NCBI GenBank assembly: GCA_965199895.1
Contig: CBDATJ010000016.1
Coordinates: 62,001-126,000 of the forward strand
DNA length: 64,000 bases
Direction of reading: 5' to 3'
Source of the DNA: Bin55 sp965199895
Lineage (GTDB): Bacteria; Pseudomonadota; Gammaproteobacteria; Pseudomonadales; Azotimanducaceae
Shown: piece after piece, positions 55,206 through 63,605 of the stretch
Numbering within the stretch: position 1 is the first letter of the stretch
Layout: every line of letters starts with the position of its first letter
The notes under the pieces: model-generated
Databases searched by the model: none
What the model was told of the DNA's origin: nothing
Seen by the model: only the letters and a program-made list of their open reading frames with translations
Position numbers and translations under genes: made by a program

Positions 55206-56669
55206 ATGCCTCTCCAACTGAATGAAATCGTTCTGCAACTGCTCCGCTCGGAGTTGCCGCACCATGCAGTTCTCACCAAAAAAGAAGAAACCACCCCCTT
55301 CGAGACTGATGGGTTGACCATGCACCGTGAACGTCCGGGTATTGTGGTTTTAGCAGAAAACGTAAGTCATGTGCAAAGCACACTTCAGATCTGTAGAGAG
55401 TGCAACGTTCCCGTAGTCACCCGTGGTGGGGGTACCGGATTATCGGGTGGTGCACGACCTAATCAAGATGGGGTTTTACTCGTCCTTTCAAAAATGAATG
55501 CCATCTTGGAGATTAATGCAGACGCTTGTACCGCCACAGTCGAACCGGGAGTAACTAATGCAAGCATTTCTGACGCTGTAAGGGAACATGGACTCTACTA
55601 TGCACCAGACCCTTCTTCGCAAATTGCGTGCAGTATTGGCGGGAATGTAGCAGAAAACGCAGGTGGGATTCACTGCCTCAAATACGGCCTAACCCTACAC
55701 AACGTCATTGGGTTGAAAGTTCAAACAATCGCCGGCGAAGAGCTCGTATTGGGAGGCCAATCGTACGATAGCTCTGGTCTTGAACTCATGGCTTTGTTTG
55801 TTGGATCAGAAGGAATGCTGGGAGTGATCACTGAAGTGATTGTCCAACTGCTCCCCATACCTTCCTGTCGCAACGTTCTGTTGGGCTCATTTGGAAATGT
55901 TGAAGATGCCGGAGACTGTGTTGCGGGCATCATCGCATCGGGACAGGTTCCCGCTGGTCTAGAAATGATGGATCGACTTGCCATTGAAGCAACAGAAAAC
56001 TATGCTCATGTGGGATACCCACTAGACAGTGAAGCAATCCTGATTTGTGAACTGGATGGGGTCAAAGCAGAAGTCACGGAAGCTTCAGCGAGTGTCAAAA
56101 TACTGATGGAACACTTTGGAGCTCAGTCGGTGAGAGTTGCAACCCAAGCGGATGAGTGTGATCTGCTTTGGAAAGGTCGAAAGTCTGCTTTCCCTGCTGC
56201 GGGTAGACTTGCTCCAGACTACTATTGCATGGATGGTACGATTCCTCGTCGCGAAATTGGTCGAGTACTACGAACTATTACCGAACTGGGATCCAACTAT
56301 GGACTAGCTGTTCTCAACGTGTTTCATGCGGGCGACGGAAATTTGCATCCGCTCATACTTTATGATGCTTCTATCGAACAAGAAAAGGAAGCCGCAATAG
56401 CTTTCGGTGCTGAAATCCTAGAGCGTTGTCTCAGTGTAGGAGGGACGATTACAGGCGAGCATGGTGTTGGAGTTGAAAAAATTGACCAAATGTGCTCTCA
56501 ATTCAATTCCCACGAGCTGGATCAGTTCCACCGATTAAGGGAAGTTTTTGATCCAAACAAACTGATGAATCCTGGCAAAGCAATTCCTACACTAGCTAGA
56601 TGTTCTGAACTGGGTGGAATGCACGTTCACGAGGGTAATCTGCCATTCCCAGAGATCAGTCGTTTTTGA
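55206..56669 (+). CDS. glcD: Glycolate oxidase subunit GlcD
   Basis: The 487-residue FAD enzyme has the PCMH-type FAD domain (VVTRGGGTGLSGGARP near residue 76, DPSSQIACSIGGNVAENAGG near 137) and the C-terminal VFHAGDGNLHPLILYD and GGTITGEHGVGVEK metal/substrate region. With GlcE and GlcF it oxidises glycolate to glyoxylate at the inner membrane, passing electrons to the quinone pool. Start is ATG at 55206. It overlaps glcE by four bases. Confidence 0.95.
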   Translation: MPLQLNEIVLQLLRSELPHHAVLTKKEETTPFETDGLTMHRERPGIVVLAENVSHVQSTLQICRECNVPVVTRGGGTGLSGGARPNQDGVLLVLSKMNAILEINADACTATVEPGVTNASISDAVREHGLYYAPDPSSQIACSIGGNVAENAGGIHCLKYGLTLHNVIGLKVQTIAGEELVLGGQSYDSSGLELMALFVGSEGMLGVITEVIVQLLPIPSCRNVLLGSFGNVEDAGDCVAGIIASGQVPAGLEMMDRLAIEATENYAHVGYPLDSEAILICELDGVKAEVTEASASVKILMEHFGAQSVRVATQADECDLLWKGRKSAFPAAGRLAPDYYCMDGTIPRREIGRVLRTITELGSNYGLAVLNVFHAGDGNLHPLILYDASIEQEKEAAIAFGAEILERCLSVGGTITGEHGVGVEKIDQMCSQFNSHELDQFHRLREVFDPNKLMNPGKAIPTLARCSELGGMHVHEGNLPFPEISRF

Positions 56670-57700
56670 CAGTGAGCCAAGATCAATCAGCACGGTTACA
56701 GGAGACCGTACAGTCACTGATTGCGCGCAATCAAAGCATGCTGTTTGTGGGGCACGGTAGCAAAAGATTTCTCTCAAATCCTAATGAGGACGCTGTCTAT
56801 ATTGAGACGGCTGATCACTCTGGAGTCATTGACTATCATCCCGATGAATTAGTGGTCACAGTACGAGCGGGTACCCCACTAAAAGAACTGCAACAGGTAG
56901 TCGGATCACACGCCCAGATGCTCGCTTCTGATCCTCCGGAGTACCAAGGACGTGGAACCGTTGGAGGTGCTGTTGCTTGTGGACTGTCGGGTCCCGGAAG
57001 ACCTTGGTACGGTTCTCTTAGAGACCATATATTGGGCATTGAAGTGATCAATGGATTGGGACAGCGACTCAAATTTGGTGGTCAGGTCATCAAAAACGTA
57101 GCAGGATTTGATGTTTCCCGACTGTTCGCTGGTTCTATGGGTACTCTGGGGCTGATTCTGAATGTCAGCTTCAAGCTGTTGCCTAAACCCAAATGTACTC
57201 GAACCATAGCACTATCGCTCTCCTTCACTGAAGCACAGCGGGTGATGTTGGACTATGTTCGCAGACACTCAACTCTGACGGGTACTTGCTATTCAAATGA
57301 GCGCTTATATCTGCGATTTTCTGGTGCAACTTCAGCTGTCAAACATAACTTGAGCTACCACTCAGGATCTGAAGAGGTTGATCCCTTATTTTGGGAGTCT
57401 CTGAGAGACCATGATTTGCCGTTCTTTACTACTGAGAAACCGATTTGGAGAGTAGTTTTAGAAAGAGGTACATCGATTCCGAGAGACTACTCGAATCACG
57501 AACTAGTGAGTGAATGGAACGGGAGCCTAAATTGGATAAAAACCGATTCCAGCAAGTCACCCATTCTTCCGGAGAATGGGTCACTCATTGAAGCTTTCAA
57601 AAACCTCGAATCTCGTTTGGGCACACCAACCAAATATGGTGAACTGATTAAGGAAGCATTCGATTCTCATCGACTCTTCAACCCAGGTATCGTGGTCTAA
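56666..57700 (+). CDS. glcE: Glycolate oxidase FAD-binding subunit GlcE
   Basis: The 344-residue protein has an FAD domain (LVVTVRAGTPLKELQQVV, PEYQGRGTVGGAVACGLSGPGRPWYGSLRDHILG) and ends HRLFNPGIV, a family signature. It is the second flavin subunit of the GlcDEF complex. The start is either TTG at 56666, which overlaps the glcD stop as TTGA, or GTG at 56672. Its stop overlaps glcF (TAATG). Confidence 0.94.
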   Translation: MTVSQDQSARLQETVQSLIARNQSMLFVGHGSKRFLSNPNEDAVYIETADHSGVIDYHPDELVVTVRAGTPLKELQQVVGSHAQMLASDPPEYQGRGTVGGAVACGLSGPGRPWYGSLRDHILGIEVINGLGQRLKFGGQVIKNVAGFDVSRLFAGSMGTLGLILNVSFKLLPKPKCTRTIALSLSFTEAQRVMLDYVRRHSTLTGTCYSNERLYLRFSGATSAVKHNLSYHSGSEEVDPLFWESLRDHDLPFFTTEKPIWRVVLERGTSIPRDYSNHELVSEWNGSLNWIKTDSSKSPILPENGSLIEAFKNLESRLGTPTKYGELIKEAFDSHRLFNPGIVV

Positions 57701-58848
57701 TGCAACTCAATACCAACGCAGCAATCTCGGTTCCAGATGCAGTCGAAGAAGCCATTCGTAATTGTGTTCATTGCGGTTTCTGCAACAGCGTGTGTCCCAC
57801 CTATCGGTTGAGCAATAGTGAGCTGCAAGGACCCCGTGGTCGAATTTACTTGGTTAAAGAAGCGATTGAAGCAGGACAATCAAACGAAGTGGTAGACCAC
57901 AGCCTCTCGAACTGCCTCGGTTGTCGAGCTTGCGAGACAGCATGTCCTTCAGACGTTGGTTTTGGCAAGATCGCTGAATTTGGCCGACAAATTTCAGCAA
58001 CTACCACAGGCAAATTGGGTTGGAAAGAACGATGGTTGCTGAAAGCTATGACCCAACCCAAGAAGTTCAGGTTTTGGTATGTGATTGGCAGACTGTTCCG
58101 ATGGTTTCTCCCACCTTTGCTACGTGAATCTTTGAACCGTAAATTACCTCCCAATCAAACTAAATCTAGAGGTTCAAACAATGGTAACTTACTATTACTT
58201 CAGGGTTGTATTCAGCGGATATTAACGCCTGAAACAGTCGAACACTTAGCTGAACTATTAGCAAATCGCAATGTTGATTTTCAAATTCACTCCAAAGAAA
58301 ACTGTTGTGGTGCCCTTCATCGACACTTGAGTCAAAATGAACAAGCAGATGACCTGACGAACAACAACTTGAAGAAATTCCAAGATTCGGGAGTTGAGAC
58401 AATCATCTCTTCCTCCAGTGGATGCGGTATGTTTTGGAAGGAACAGGTCAATCACAGCTCTGCGTGCAGCAACCTGCCAAACTGTCTTGATGTCAGTGAA
58501 TACCTGGAAAAATTTCAGTTCGACCAGAACACGTACTGTAAACGAGTGGTATTTCAGTCACCCTGCACACTACAACATGGGCAACGAATTGTCAAATCGG
58601 TCGAAAGGATTTTGTCTCAAACCGGTTACGAGGTTCTGCGCATTGATGATGAAGATCAGTGTTGTGGAGCTGCGGGGATTTATTCCCTGCAACACCCGAC
58701 CCATGCAAAGGAAATTCGTTCTAAAAAAATCGCTGCAATCGAACGTACCAATCCCGATGTTGTAGTCACAGCTAATATTGCTTGTCAGCTACATCTTGAA
58801 GCAGCATTGAACACCCCAGTGAGACACTGGATTCAGTTGTTGTCGTAA
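57700..58848 (+). CDS. glcF: Glycolate oxidase iron-sulfur subunit GlcF
   Basis: The 382-residue protein has two 4Fe-4S motifs: Cys22, Cys25, Cys28, Cys32 (CVHCGFCNSVCP) and Cys72, Cys75, Cys78, Cys82 (CLGCRACETACP). Two CCG domains follow, with ENCCGALHRH and DQCCGAAGIY. It carries electrons from the flavin subunits to the quinone pool. It ends the glcDEF operon; no glcC regulator or malate synthase lies nearby. Confidence 0.96.
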   Translation: MQLNTNAAISVPDAVEEAIRNCVHCGFCNSVCPTYRLSNSELQGPRGRIYLVKEAIEAGQSNEVVDHSLSNCLGCRACETACPSDVGFGKIAEFGRQISATTTGKLGWKERWLLKAMTQPKKFRFWYVIGRLFRWFLPPLLRESLNRKLPPNQTKSRGSNNGNLLLLQGCIQRILTPETVEHLAELLANRNVDFQIHSKENCCGALHRHLSQNEQADDLTNNNLKKFQDSGVETIISSSSGCGMFWKEQVNHSSACSNLPNCLDVSEYLEKFQFDQNTYCKRVVFQSPCTLQHGQRIVKSVERILSQTGYEVLRIDDEDQCCGAAGIYSLQHPTHAKEIRSKKIAAIERTNPDVVVTANIACQLHLEAALNTPVRHWIQLLS

Positions 58849-58876
58849 TAAGTGGGTGGGTTTGGCTTTTACTGTC

Positions 58877-59626
58877 TCAATTGGACTGTTCTACTTCTTG
58901 CAACTCTTCCGTTTCCCCTGAGGCAGTCTCTTCTTCGGGGATCGGTAGTGAACCATCGCGGATCTTTCTGATGATGTCGTTCACTGTGCCAATCATTCTT
59001 TCGTTTGTTTGGTTGGGATAGACGACATACTTGTTCGCAACCACTAGAGTAGGTACTGCTCGAACTAGGTGATCTCTCGCATCCAGATTACTTTGCTCGA
59101 CTAGTAACTTCACGCGTTCACCTTGATAGAGATTGGAAAATCTAGTTTTGTCTATTCCATGACCATCAAAGAAGTCAGCCATCGACTCTAAATTGAGGAA
59201 GGTGCCCTCGTTTTGAATGATTTCTGTAAAGATGCGGTCATGATTTTTATCTAGCGCATCACCCAGCTGTAGAGCCATATGCATCCTGGCTAAGCGATCC
59301 ATCGCAATGTTAAAGCTCACATGCACTCTTGAGAAACTGACATTGTCCGGTAGATTTGCTGCGAATCGTTTGATGTGGGGTTCGAGTTGCTGACAGTTGG
59401 GGCATTCGTAGGAGAAATACTCAACCACTTCAATGTGGTCAGTCTCCGCTGTATTGCCTTGTAATGTTTGAAATGGTTCTGCTGGCCCACCTACGACCCC
59501 TAATAAATACATTAGCATGTAGACAACCAACCCTCCAACAATCAACCCTACTGTGCCTAGGATTGCGAACCTGATGATGCTAACTTGGTCGATCTGTTTC
59601 TTCTTTCTTCTGGTTGACTTAGCCAA
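58877..59626 (-). CDS. Membrane-anchored DsbA-like thioredoxin-fold protein
   Basis: The 249-residue protein has a basic N-terminus (STRRKKK), one uncleaved-looking membrane segment (about residues 17-46) and a periplasmic DsbA fold. The redox site is CPNC at residues 75-78, in EYFSYECPNCQQLEPH, and a cis-proline stands in RAVPTLVV. Classic DsbA has CPHC; CPNC suggests a shifted redox potential or a special partner. The tail is rich in glutamate. The TTG start at 59626 has GGAGGA right before it. It is convergent with glcF, and no dsbB is nearby. Confidence 0.85.
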   Translation of the reverse strand: MAKSTRRKKKQIDQVSIIRFAILGTVGLIVGGLVVYMLMYLLGVVGGPAEPFQTLQGNTAETDHIEVVEYFSYECPNCQQLEPHIKRFAANLPDNVSFSRVHVSFNIAMDRLARMHMALQLGDALDKNHDRIFTEIIQNEGTFLNLESMADFFDGHGIDKTRFSNLYQGERVKLLVEQSNLDARDHLVRAVPTLVVANKYVVYPNQTNERMIGTVNDIIRKIRDGSLPIPEEETASGETEELQEVEQSN

Positions 59627-59868
59627 TCTTCCTCCCTGTAGGTCTGTACTCGCTGAACATGCTGGAGTGTAGAAGTACGTTTATTCGACAGAACCAAAAA
59701 TTGTCAAAATATTATGAACATTCTGACCACATCACGAACTCGTTTGCGTTGTTGATTTGTCTTACCCACAGATCAAATGTTTGTTTTTTTGGTCAATAGG
59801 CTCAATTTAAGCTTGGAATCCTCACTTTTGGGGAGAAATTAGCGCAAATAGTTGCAAGCAGGCAAGGT

Positions 59869-59898
59869 CGTGGATATCATTGCCTCCTGAATATCACG
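59869..59898 (+). promoter_or_regulatory. Hairpin in the rplM leader
   Basis: CGTGGATAT and ATATCACG pair with one bulged G, 15 bases before the rplM TTG start. Ribosomal protein operons often use leader folds for feedback. This one would sit across the ribosome loading region of rplM. Regulation by L13 is inference; only the fold is seen. Confidence 0.4.
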
Positions 59899-59913
59899 AG
59901 ACTGCGGAAAATA

Positions 59914-60342
59914 TTGAAAACACACAGTACCAGACCATCTGAAGTTGAGCACGATTGGTTCGTCGTTGATGCGTCCCAATACACACTGGGTAGGATGGCA
60001 AGTACCTTAGCTCATCGTCTAAGAGGCAAGCACAAGCCACAATTCACTCCTCATGTGGATACCGGTGATTACATCGTCGTAATCAACGCAGAACAGGTTA
60101 AAGTCACGGGCAGAAAAGAAGAAGACAAAATTTACTATCGACACACTGGGTATCCAGGTGGAATCAAATCTCGGACCCTCAAAGAGATGAGAGAAAAGAG
60201 TCCCGAGCAAATCATTGAGAAAGCGGTAAAAGGAATGCTTCCTAGGGGACCTTTAGGTCGTGCAGTCGCACGAAAGTTGAAGGTATATGCTGGACCAGAT
60301 CATCCCCATGGGGCACAACAACCCGCAGAACTGACTCTCTAG
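59914..60342 (+). CDS. rplM: 50S ribosomal protein L13
   Basis: The 142-residue protein has the same length as E. coli L13 and aligns from its first residue: MKTHSTRPSEVEHDWFVVDA. It continues with RLRGKHKPQFTPHVDTGDYI and GMLPRGPLGRA. The only start giving this N-terminus is TTG at 59914. It is an early-assembling large-subunit protein, and heads the rplM-rpsI operon. Confidence 0.97.
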   Translation: MKTHSTRPSEVEHDWFVVDASQYTLGRMASTLAHRLRGKHKPQFTPHVDTGDYIVVINAEQVKVTGRKEEDKIYYRHTGYPGGIKSRTLKEMREKSPEQIIEKAVKGMLPRGPLGRAVARKLKVYAGPDHPHGAQQPAELTL

Positions 60343-60361
60343 CGTTTAAGGAGATCCGAGA

Positions 60362-60754
60362 TTGGCAATCTATAGCGGTTACGGTACCGGAAGACGAAAA
60401 ACCAGCACTGCCCGAGTCTTTTTGTACCCTGGGAAAGGACGTGTATTAGTGAACAACGAACCTTTGGAAGAATACTTCGGAAGGGAAACCTCCCGAATGA
60501 TCGTTCGACAACCGCTGGACGTTACTCAAACAAACGATTTAGTCGATCTCAAGATCACGGTGTGTGGTGGGGGTAACTCAGGACAAGCTGGAGCTATCCG
60601 ACACGGGATTGCTCGAGCACTAGTCGACTACAACGGGATTCATAAGGCTTCATTACGTGCAGCTGGTTTTCTGACCCGCGATGATCGCGAAGTCGAGAGA
60701 AAGAAAGTGGGTCTCAGAAAAGCACGTAAACGTCCGCAATATTCAAAGCGTTAG
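60362..60754 (+). CDS. rpsI: 30S ribosomal protein S9
   Basis: The 130-residue protein contains YGTGRRKTSTARVFL, EYFGRETSRMIVRQPL, GGGNSGQAGAIRHGIARAL and the C-terminal LRKARKRPQYSKR, whose last lysine-arginine reaches the ribosomal P site. The start is TTG at 60362 with AAGGAG eight bases upstream. It follows rplM by 19 bases. Confidence 0.97.
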   Translation: MAIYSGYGTGRRKTSTARVFLYPGKGRVLVNNEPLEEYFGRETSRMIVRQPLDVTQTNDLVDLKITVCGGGNSGQAGAIRHGIARALVDYNGIHKASLRAAGFLTRDDREVERKKVGLRKARKRPQYSKR

Positions 60755-60858
60755 CAATCTGGATCACCTCCACTCAGAACGCTGCAGGCTGCTAGCCATA
60801 GCTCATCGAGTGGACAACAGGCTGGGATTTTTATGGTAACAGAGGAGGAAAAAGATAC

Positions 60859-61455
60859 TTGGACGAAAGTTCTAACCCCGTAACACGGCGTTACCTCTTG
60901 CTTGGCACTTCTGCGGTTACTGCAGCCGGTGTGGTGGGAGCTGCGATTCCCTTTGTCGAAGCGTGGATGCCCAGTGCCAAAGCAAAAGCTCTAGGTGCGC
61001 CCATCAAAATTGACATCTCAAAACTGCAACCCGGCGAACTGTTGGGTCCGGTACCCGCATGGCGCGGACAACCTGTTTTTGTGATCCATCGAACCCCGGA
61101 AACCTTGAATCAATTAAACGAGGAAAATCGTGATTTAGCGGATCAAGATTCGGATAAGAGCGTTCAACCCAACTATGCCAAGAATGCTACTCGTTCCATT
61201 CGACCAGAAATTGGTGTCTATGTAGGGCTTTGTACTCATCTGGGTTGCTCACCCAAATACTACGGGAAAGTTCAACCAGAGACCTTTGATGCTCAATGGA
61301 AGGGAGGATTTTTTTGTCCCTGTCATGGATCGAAATTTGATTTAGCCGGTAGGGTCTTCAAGAATTTACCCGCACCAACGAACTTGGTTGTACCCCCTCA
61401 CTACTACGAGTTTGAACGAGTGATTCTGGTAGGCGAAGACTCAGGAACTGTGTGA
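60859..61455 (+). CDS. petA: Ubiquinol-cytochrome c reductase Rieske subunit
   Basis: The 198-residue protein has an N-terminal twin-arginine-like start (TRRYLLLGTSAVTAAGVVGA), which anchors it in the membrane through the Tat route. The 2Fe-2S motifs CTHLGC and CPCHGSKFD are intact. It passes electrons from ubiquinol to cytochrome c1. The start is TTG at 60859, ten bases after AGGAGG. It overlaps petB by one base. Confidence 0.95.
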   Translation: MDESSNPVTRRYLLLGTSAVTAAGVVGAAIPFVEAWMPSAKAKALGAPIKIDISKLQPGELLGPVPAWRGQPVFVIHRTPETLNQLNEENRDLADQDSDKSVQPNYAKNATRSIRPEIGVYVGLCTHLGCSPKYYGKVQPETFDAQWKGGFFCPCHGSKFDLAGRVFKNLPAPTNLVVPPHYYEFERVILVGEDSGTV

Positions 61456-62726
61456 TGAGCGAATCGACAGACACACGCGCTAACTGGATAACCCGGTCTT
61501 TGACATGGATCAATGATCGTAGTCCTTGGACTCAAACCCTAGAGAAACACGCCACACGCTATTACGCTCCTAAGAATTTCAACATTTGGTATGTCTTCGG
61601 AGCACTCGCTGGCTTCGTACTCGTTCTACAGTTTGCGACAGGGGTTTGGCTTACCATGTCCTACGTTCCAACGGGCGAAGGTGCATTTGGTTCAGTCGAA
61701 TACATCATGCGCGAGGTTGATTGGGGCTGGTTAATCCGATACTTACACTCAACAGGAGCATCTGCTTTCTTCGTGGTGGTTTACCTGCACATGTTTCGTG
61801 GCTTTGCCTACGGCTCGTATCGAAAACCCAGAGAATTGCTGTGGTTGATCGGAATGGGCATTTACTTGGTGCTAATGGCTGAAGGGTTCTTTGGCTATCT
61901 TCTACCTTGGGGCAATATGTCCTACTGGGGCGCACAAGTCATTGTCTCACTCGTTGGAGCTATCCCCTTCTTCGGACCTGATTTGATGGAGTGGGTGCGC
62001 GGTGACTATGTGATGTCCGGAATCACACTCAATCGATTCTTTGCACTACACGTGATCGTGCTGCCTGGCGCGCTGGTGGCATTGGTATTCGTCCACATCG
62101 TTGCTCTGCACCATGTGGGTTCGAATAACCCAGACGGTATCGAAATCAAAGATAACAAAAACAAAGATGGCATACCTGTCGATGGCATACCATTCCACCC
62201 GTACTACACCGTTCATGACTTCTTTGCGGTTATCGTGTTCTTGATTTTGTTCTGTGCAGTGGTCTTCTTTGCACCGGAAATGTTCGGTTACTTTATCGAA
62301 AAACCCAACTTTGAAATTGCTAATCCACTCAAGACTCCAGAACACATTGCTCCGGTTTGGTACTACACTCCGTTTTACGCTATGTTGAGAGCGGCTACAT
62401 TCCCCCTATTCGGAATTGACGCAAAATTCTGGGGACTCGTGGTCATGGCAGGAGCGATTCTGATACCCGCTGTTCTACCCTGGTTGGATAGAAGTCCGGT
62501 CAAGTCGATACGCTACAAAGGCAGAATCTCAAAATTCATGCTGGGCCTCTTTGTGGTCAGTCTCTTTGTTTTGGGTTATCTAGGAACCATTCCGCCTTCA
62601 CCGTTTGCGACCGCTCTGGCACAGATCGGAACCATCATTTACTTTTCATACTTCTTGCTCATGCCCTGGTACACTCAGCGAGAACGCACCAAACCCGTTC
62701 CTGAACGAGTGACAGGAGGCCACTAG
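61455..62726 (+). CDS. petB: Cytochrome b of the bc1 complex
   Basis: The product of about 423 residues has eight or more membrane helices. Heme b ligand pairs occur in YLHSTGASAFFVVVYLHMFRG and FFALHVIVLPGALVALVFVHI. The PEWY-type quinol loop appears as PVWYYTPFYAMLR. It is the full-length, undivided cytochrome b. The ATG at 61455 overlaps the petA stop; a GTG three bases upstream is possible. The stop is followed by petC after one base. Confidence 0.96.
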   Translation: MSESTDTRANWITRSLTWINDRSPWTQTLEKHATRYYAPKNFNIWYVFGALAGFVLVLQFATGVWLTMSYVPTGEGAFGSVEYIMREVDWGWLIRYLHSTGASAFFVVVYLHMFRGFAYGSYRKPRELLWLIGMGIYLVLMAEGFFGYLLPWGNMSYWGAQVIVSLVGAIPFFGPDLMEWVRGDYVMSGITLNRFFALHVIVLPGALVALVFVHIVALHHVGSNNPDGIEIKDNKNKDGIPVDGIPFHPYYTVHDFFAVIVFLILFCAVVFFAPEMFGYFIEKPNFEIANPLKTPEHIAPVWYYTPFYAMLRAATFPLFGIDAKFWGLVVMAGAILIPAVLPWLDRSPVKSIRYKGRISKFMLGLFVVSLFVLGYLGTIPPSPFATALAQIGTIIYFSYFLLMPWYTQRERTKPVPERVTGGH

Positions 62727-62727
62727 T

Positions 62728-63594
62728 ATGAGAAAGACTATTCTGGGTGGGATGATGGTTTTAGTGGCTTTTACTATGGGTGGATTCCTGAACGCGGCAG
62801 ATACCGATTACGAGATGAAATCAATGAAACCAGATCTCGACAATACTGAATCATTGCAGAGAGGCCTCAGACACTATGTAGATTATTGCATGGGGTGTCA
62901 CTCGTTACAGTATCAGCGTTATGAACGAACTGCAGATGATCTCAATGTTCCACACACCATGATGTTTAATCAAAAACTGATCAATACAGGCCAAGCCATT
63001 GGTGGATATATGACGACCGCAATGTCCAAAGAAGATGCCAAGACTTGGTTTGGCGCAGCTCCCCCCGACCTAACGATGGTCACCCGAGTTCGCAGTCCAA
63101 AATGGGTCTACAACTTCTTGACGACTTTTTATATCGATGAATCGCGACCATTCGGTGTGAATAACAAAGTCTTCCCCAACGTCGGTATGCCTCATGTGCT
63201 ACTCCCTTTGCAAGGGATTGCCATTGAAAACTGCTACGGCTATGAAGCCGCTGATGTTTTAGATCTTCAATCATACTTTGCAGAAGCTCGCCGTGAAGGA
63301 GTTCAAGAACTCGACAGACTTCAACGAGCGGAAGAGAATTGTCCGGACGTTCAAACCATACCTGGTTCAGGGTCGATGACAGCAGAGCAATTCGACCAGG
63401 CTGCCTATGACATTGCAAATTTCTTGCACTATATGGGTGATCCCTCCCGGCAAACCCGAACGCAATTAGGCTTCTACGTACTAGCGTTCCTGTTCATACT
63501 GCTCATACTTGCATATTTCTTGAACAAAGAATATTGGAAAGACGTACCCAAGTCTCCCAAACCCGAACCCGAACATCACTCCACCGAATACTAG
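62728..63594 (+). CDS. petC: Cytochrome c1
   Basis: The 288-residue protein has a signal peptide (about residues 1-23), the heme c motif CMGCH at residues 54-58, YMTTAMSKEDAKTWFGAAPPDLTM, and a C-terminal membrane anchor (about residues 248-270: LGFYVLAFLFILLILAYFL). It accepts electrons from the Rieske centre and passes them to soluble cytochrome c or the oxidase. Last gene of petABC. Confidence 0.95.
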   Translation: MRKTILGGMMVLVAFTMGGFLNAADTDYEMKSMKPDLDNTESLQRGLRHYVDYCMGCHSLQYQRYERTADDLNVPHTMMFNQKLINTGQAIGGYMTTAMSKEDAKTWFGAAPPDLTMVTRVRSPKWVYNFLTTFYIDESRPFGVNNKVFPNVGMPHVLLPLQGIAIENCYGYEAADVLDLQSYFAEARREGVQELDRLQRAEENCPDVQTIPGSGSMTAEQFDQAAYDIANFLHYMGDPSRQTRTQLGFYVLAFLFILLILAYFLNKEYWKDVPKSPKPEPEHHSTEY

Positions 63595-63605
63595 GGAATC
63601 TTGAA

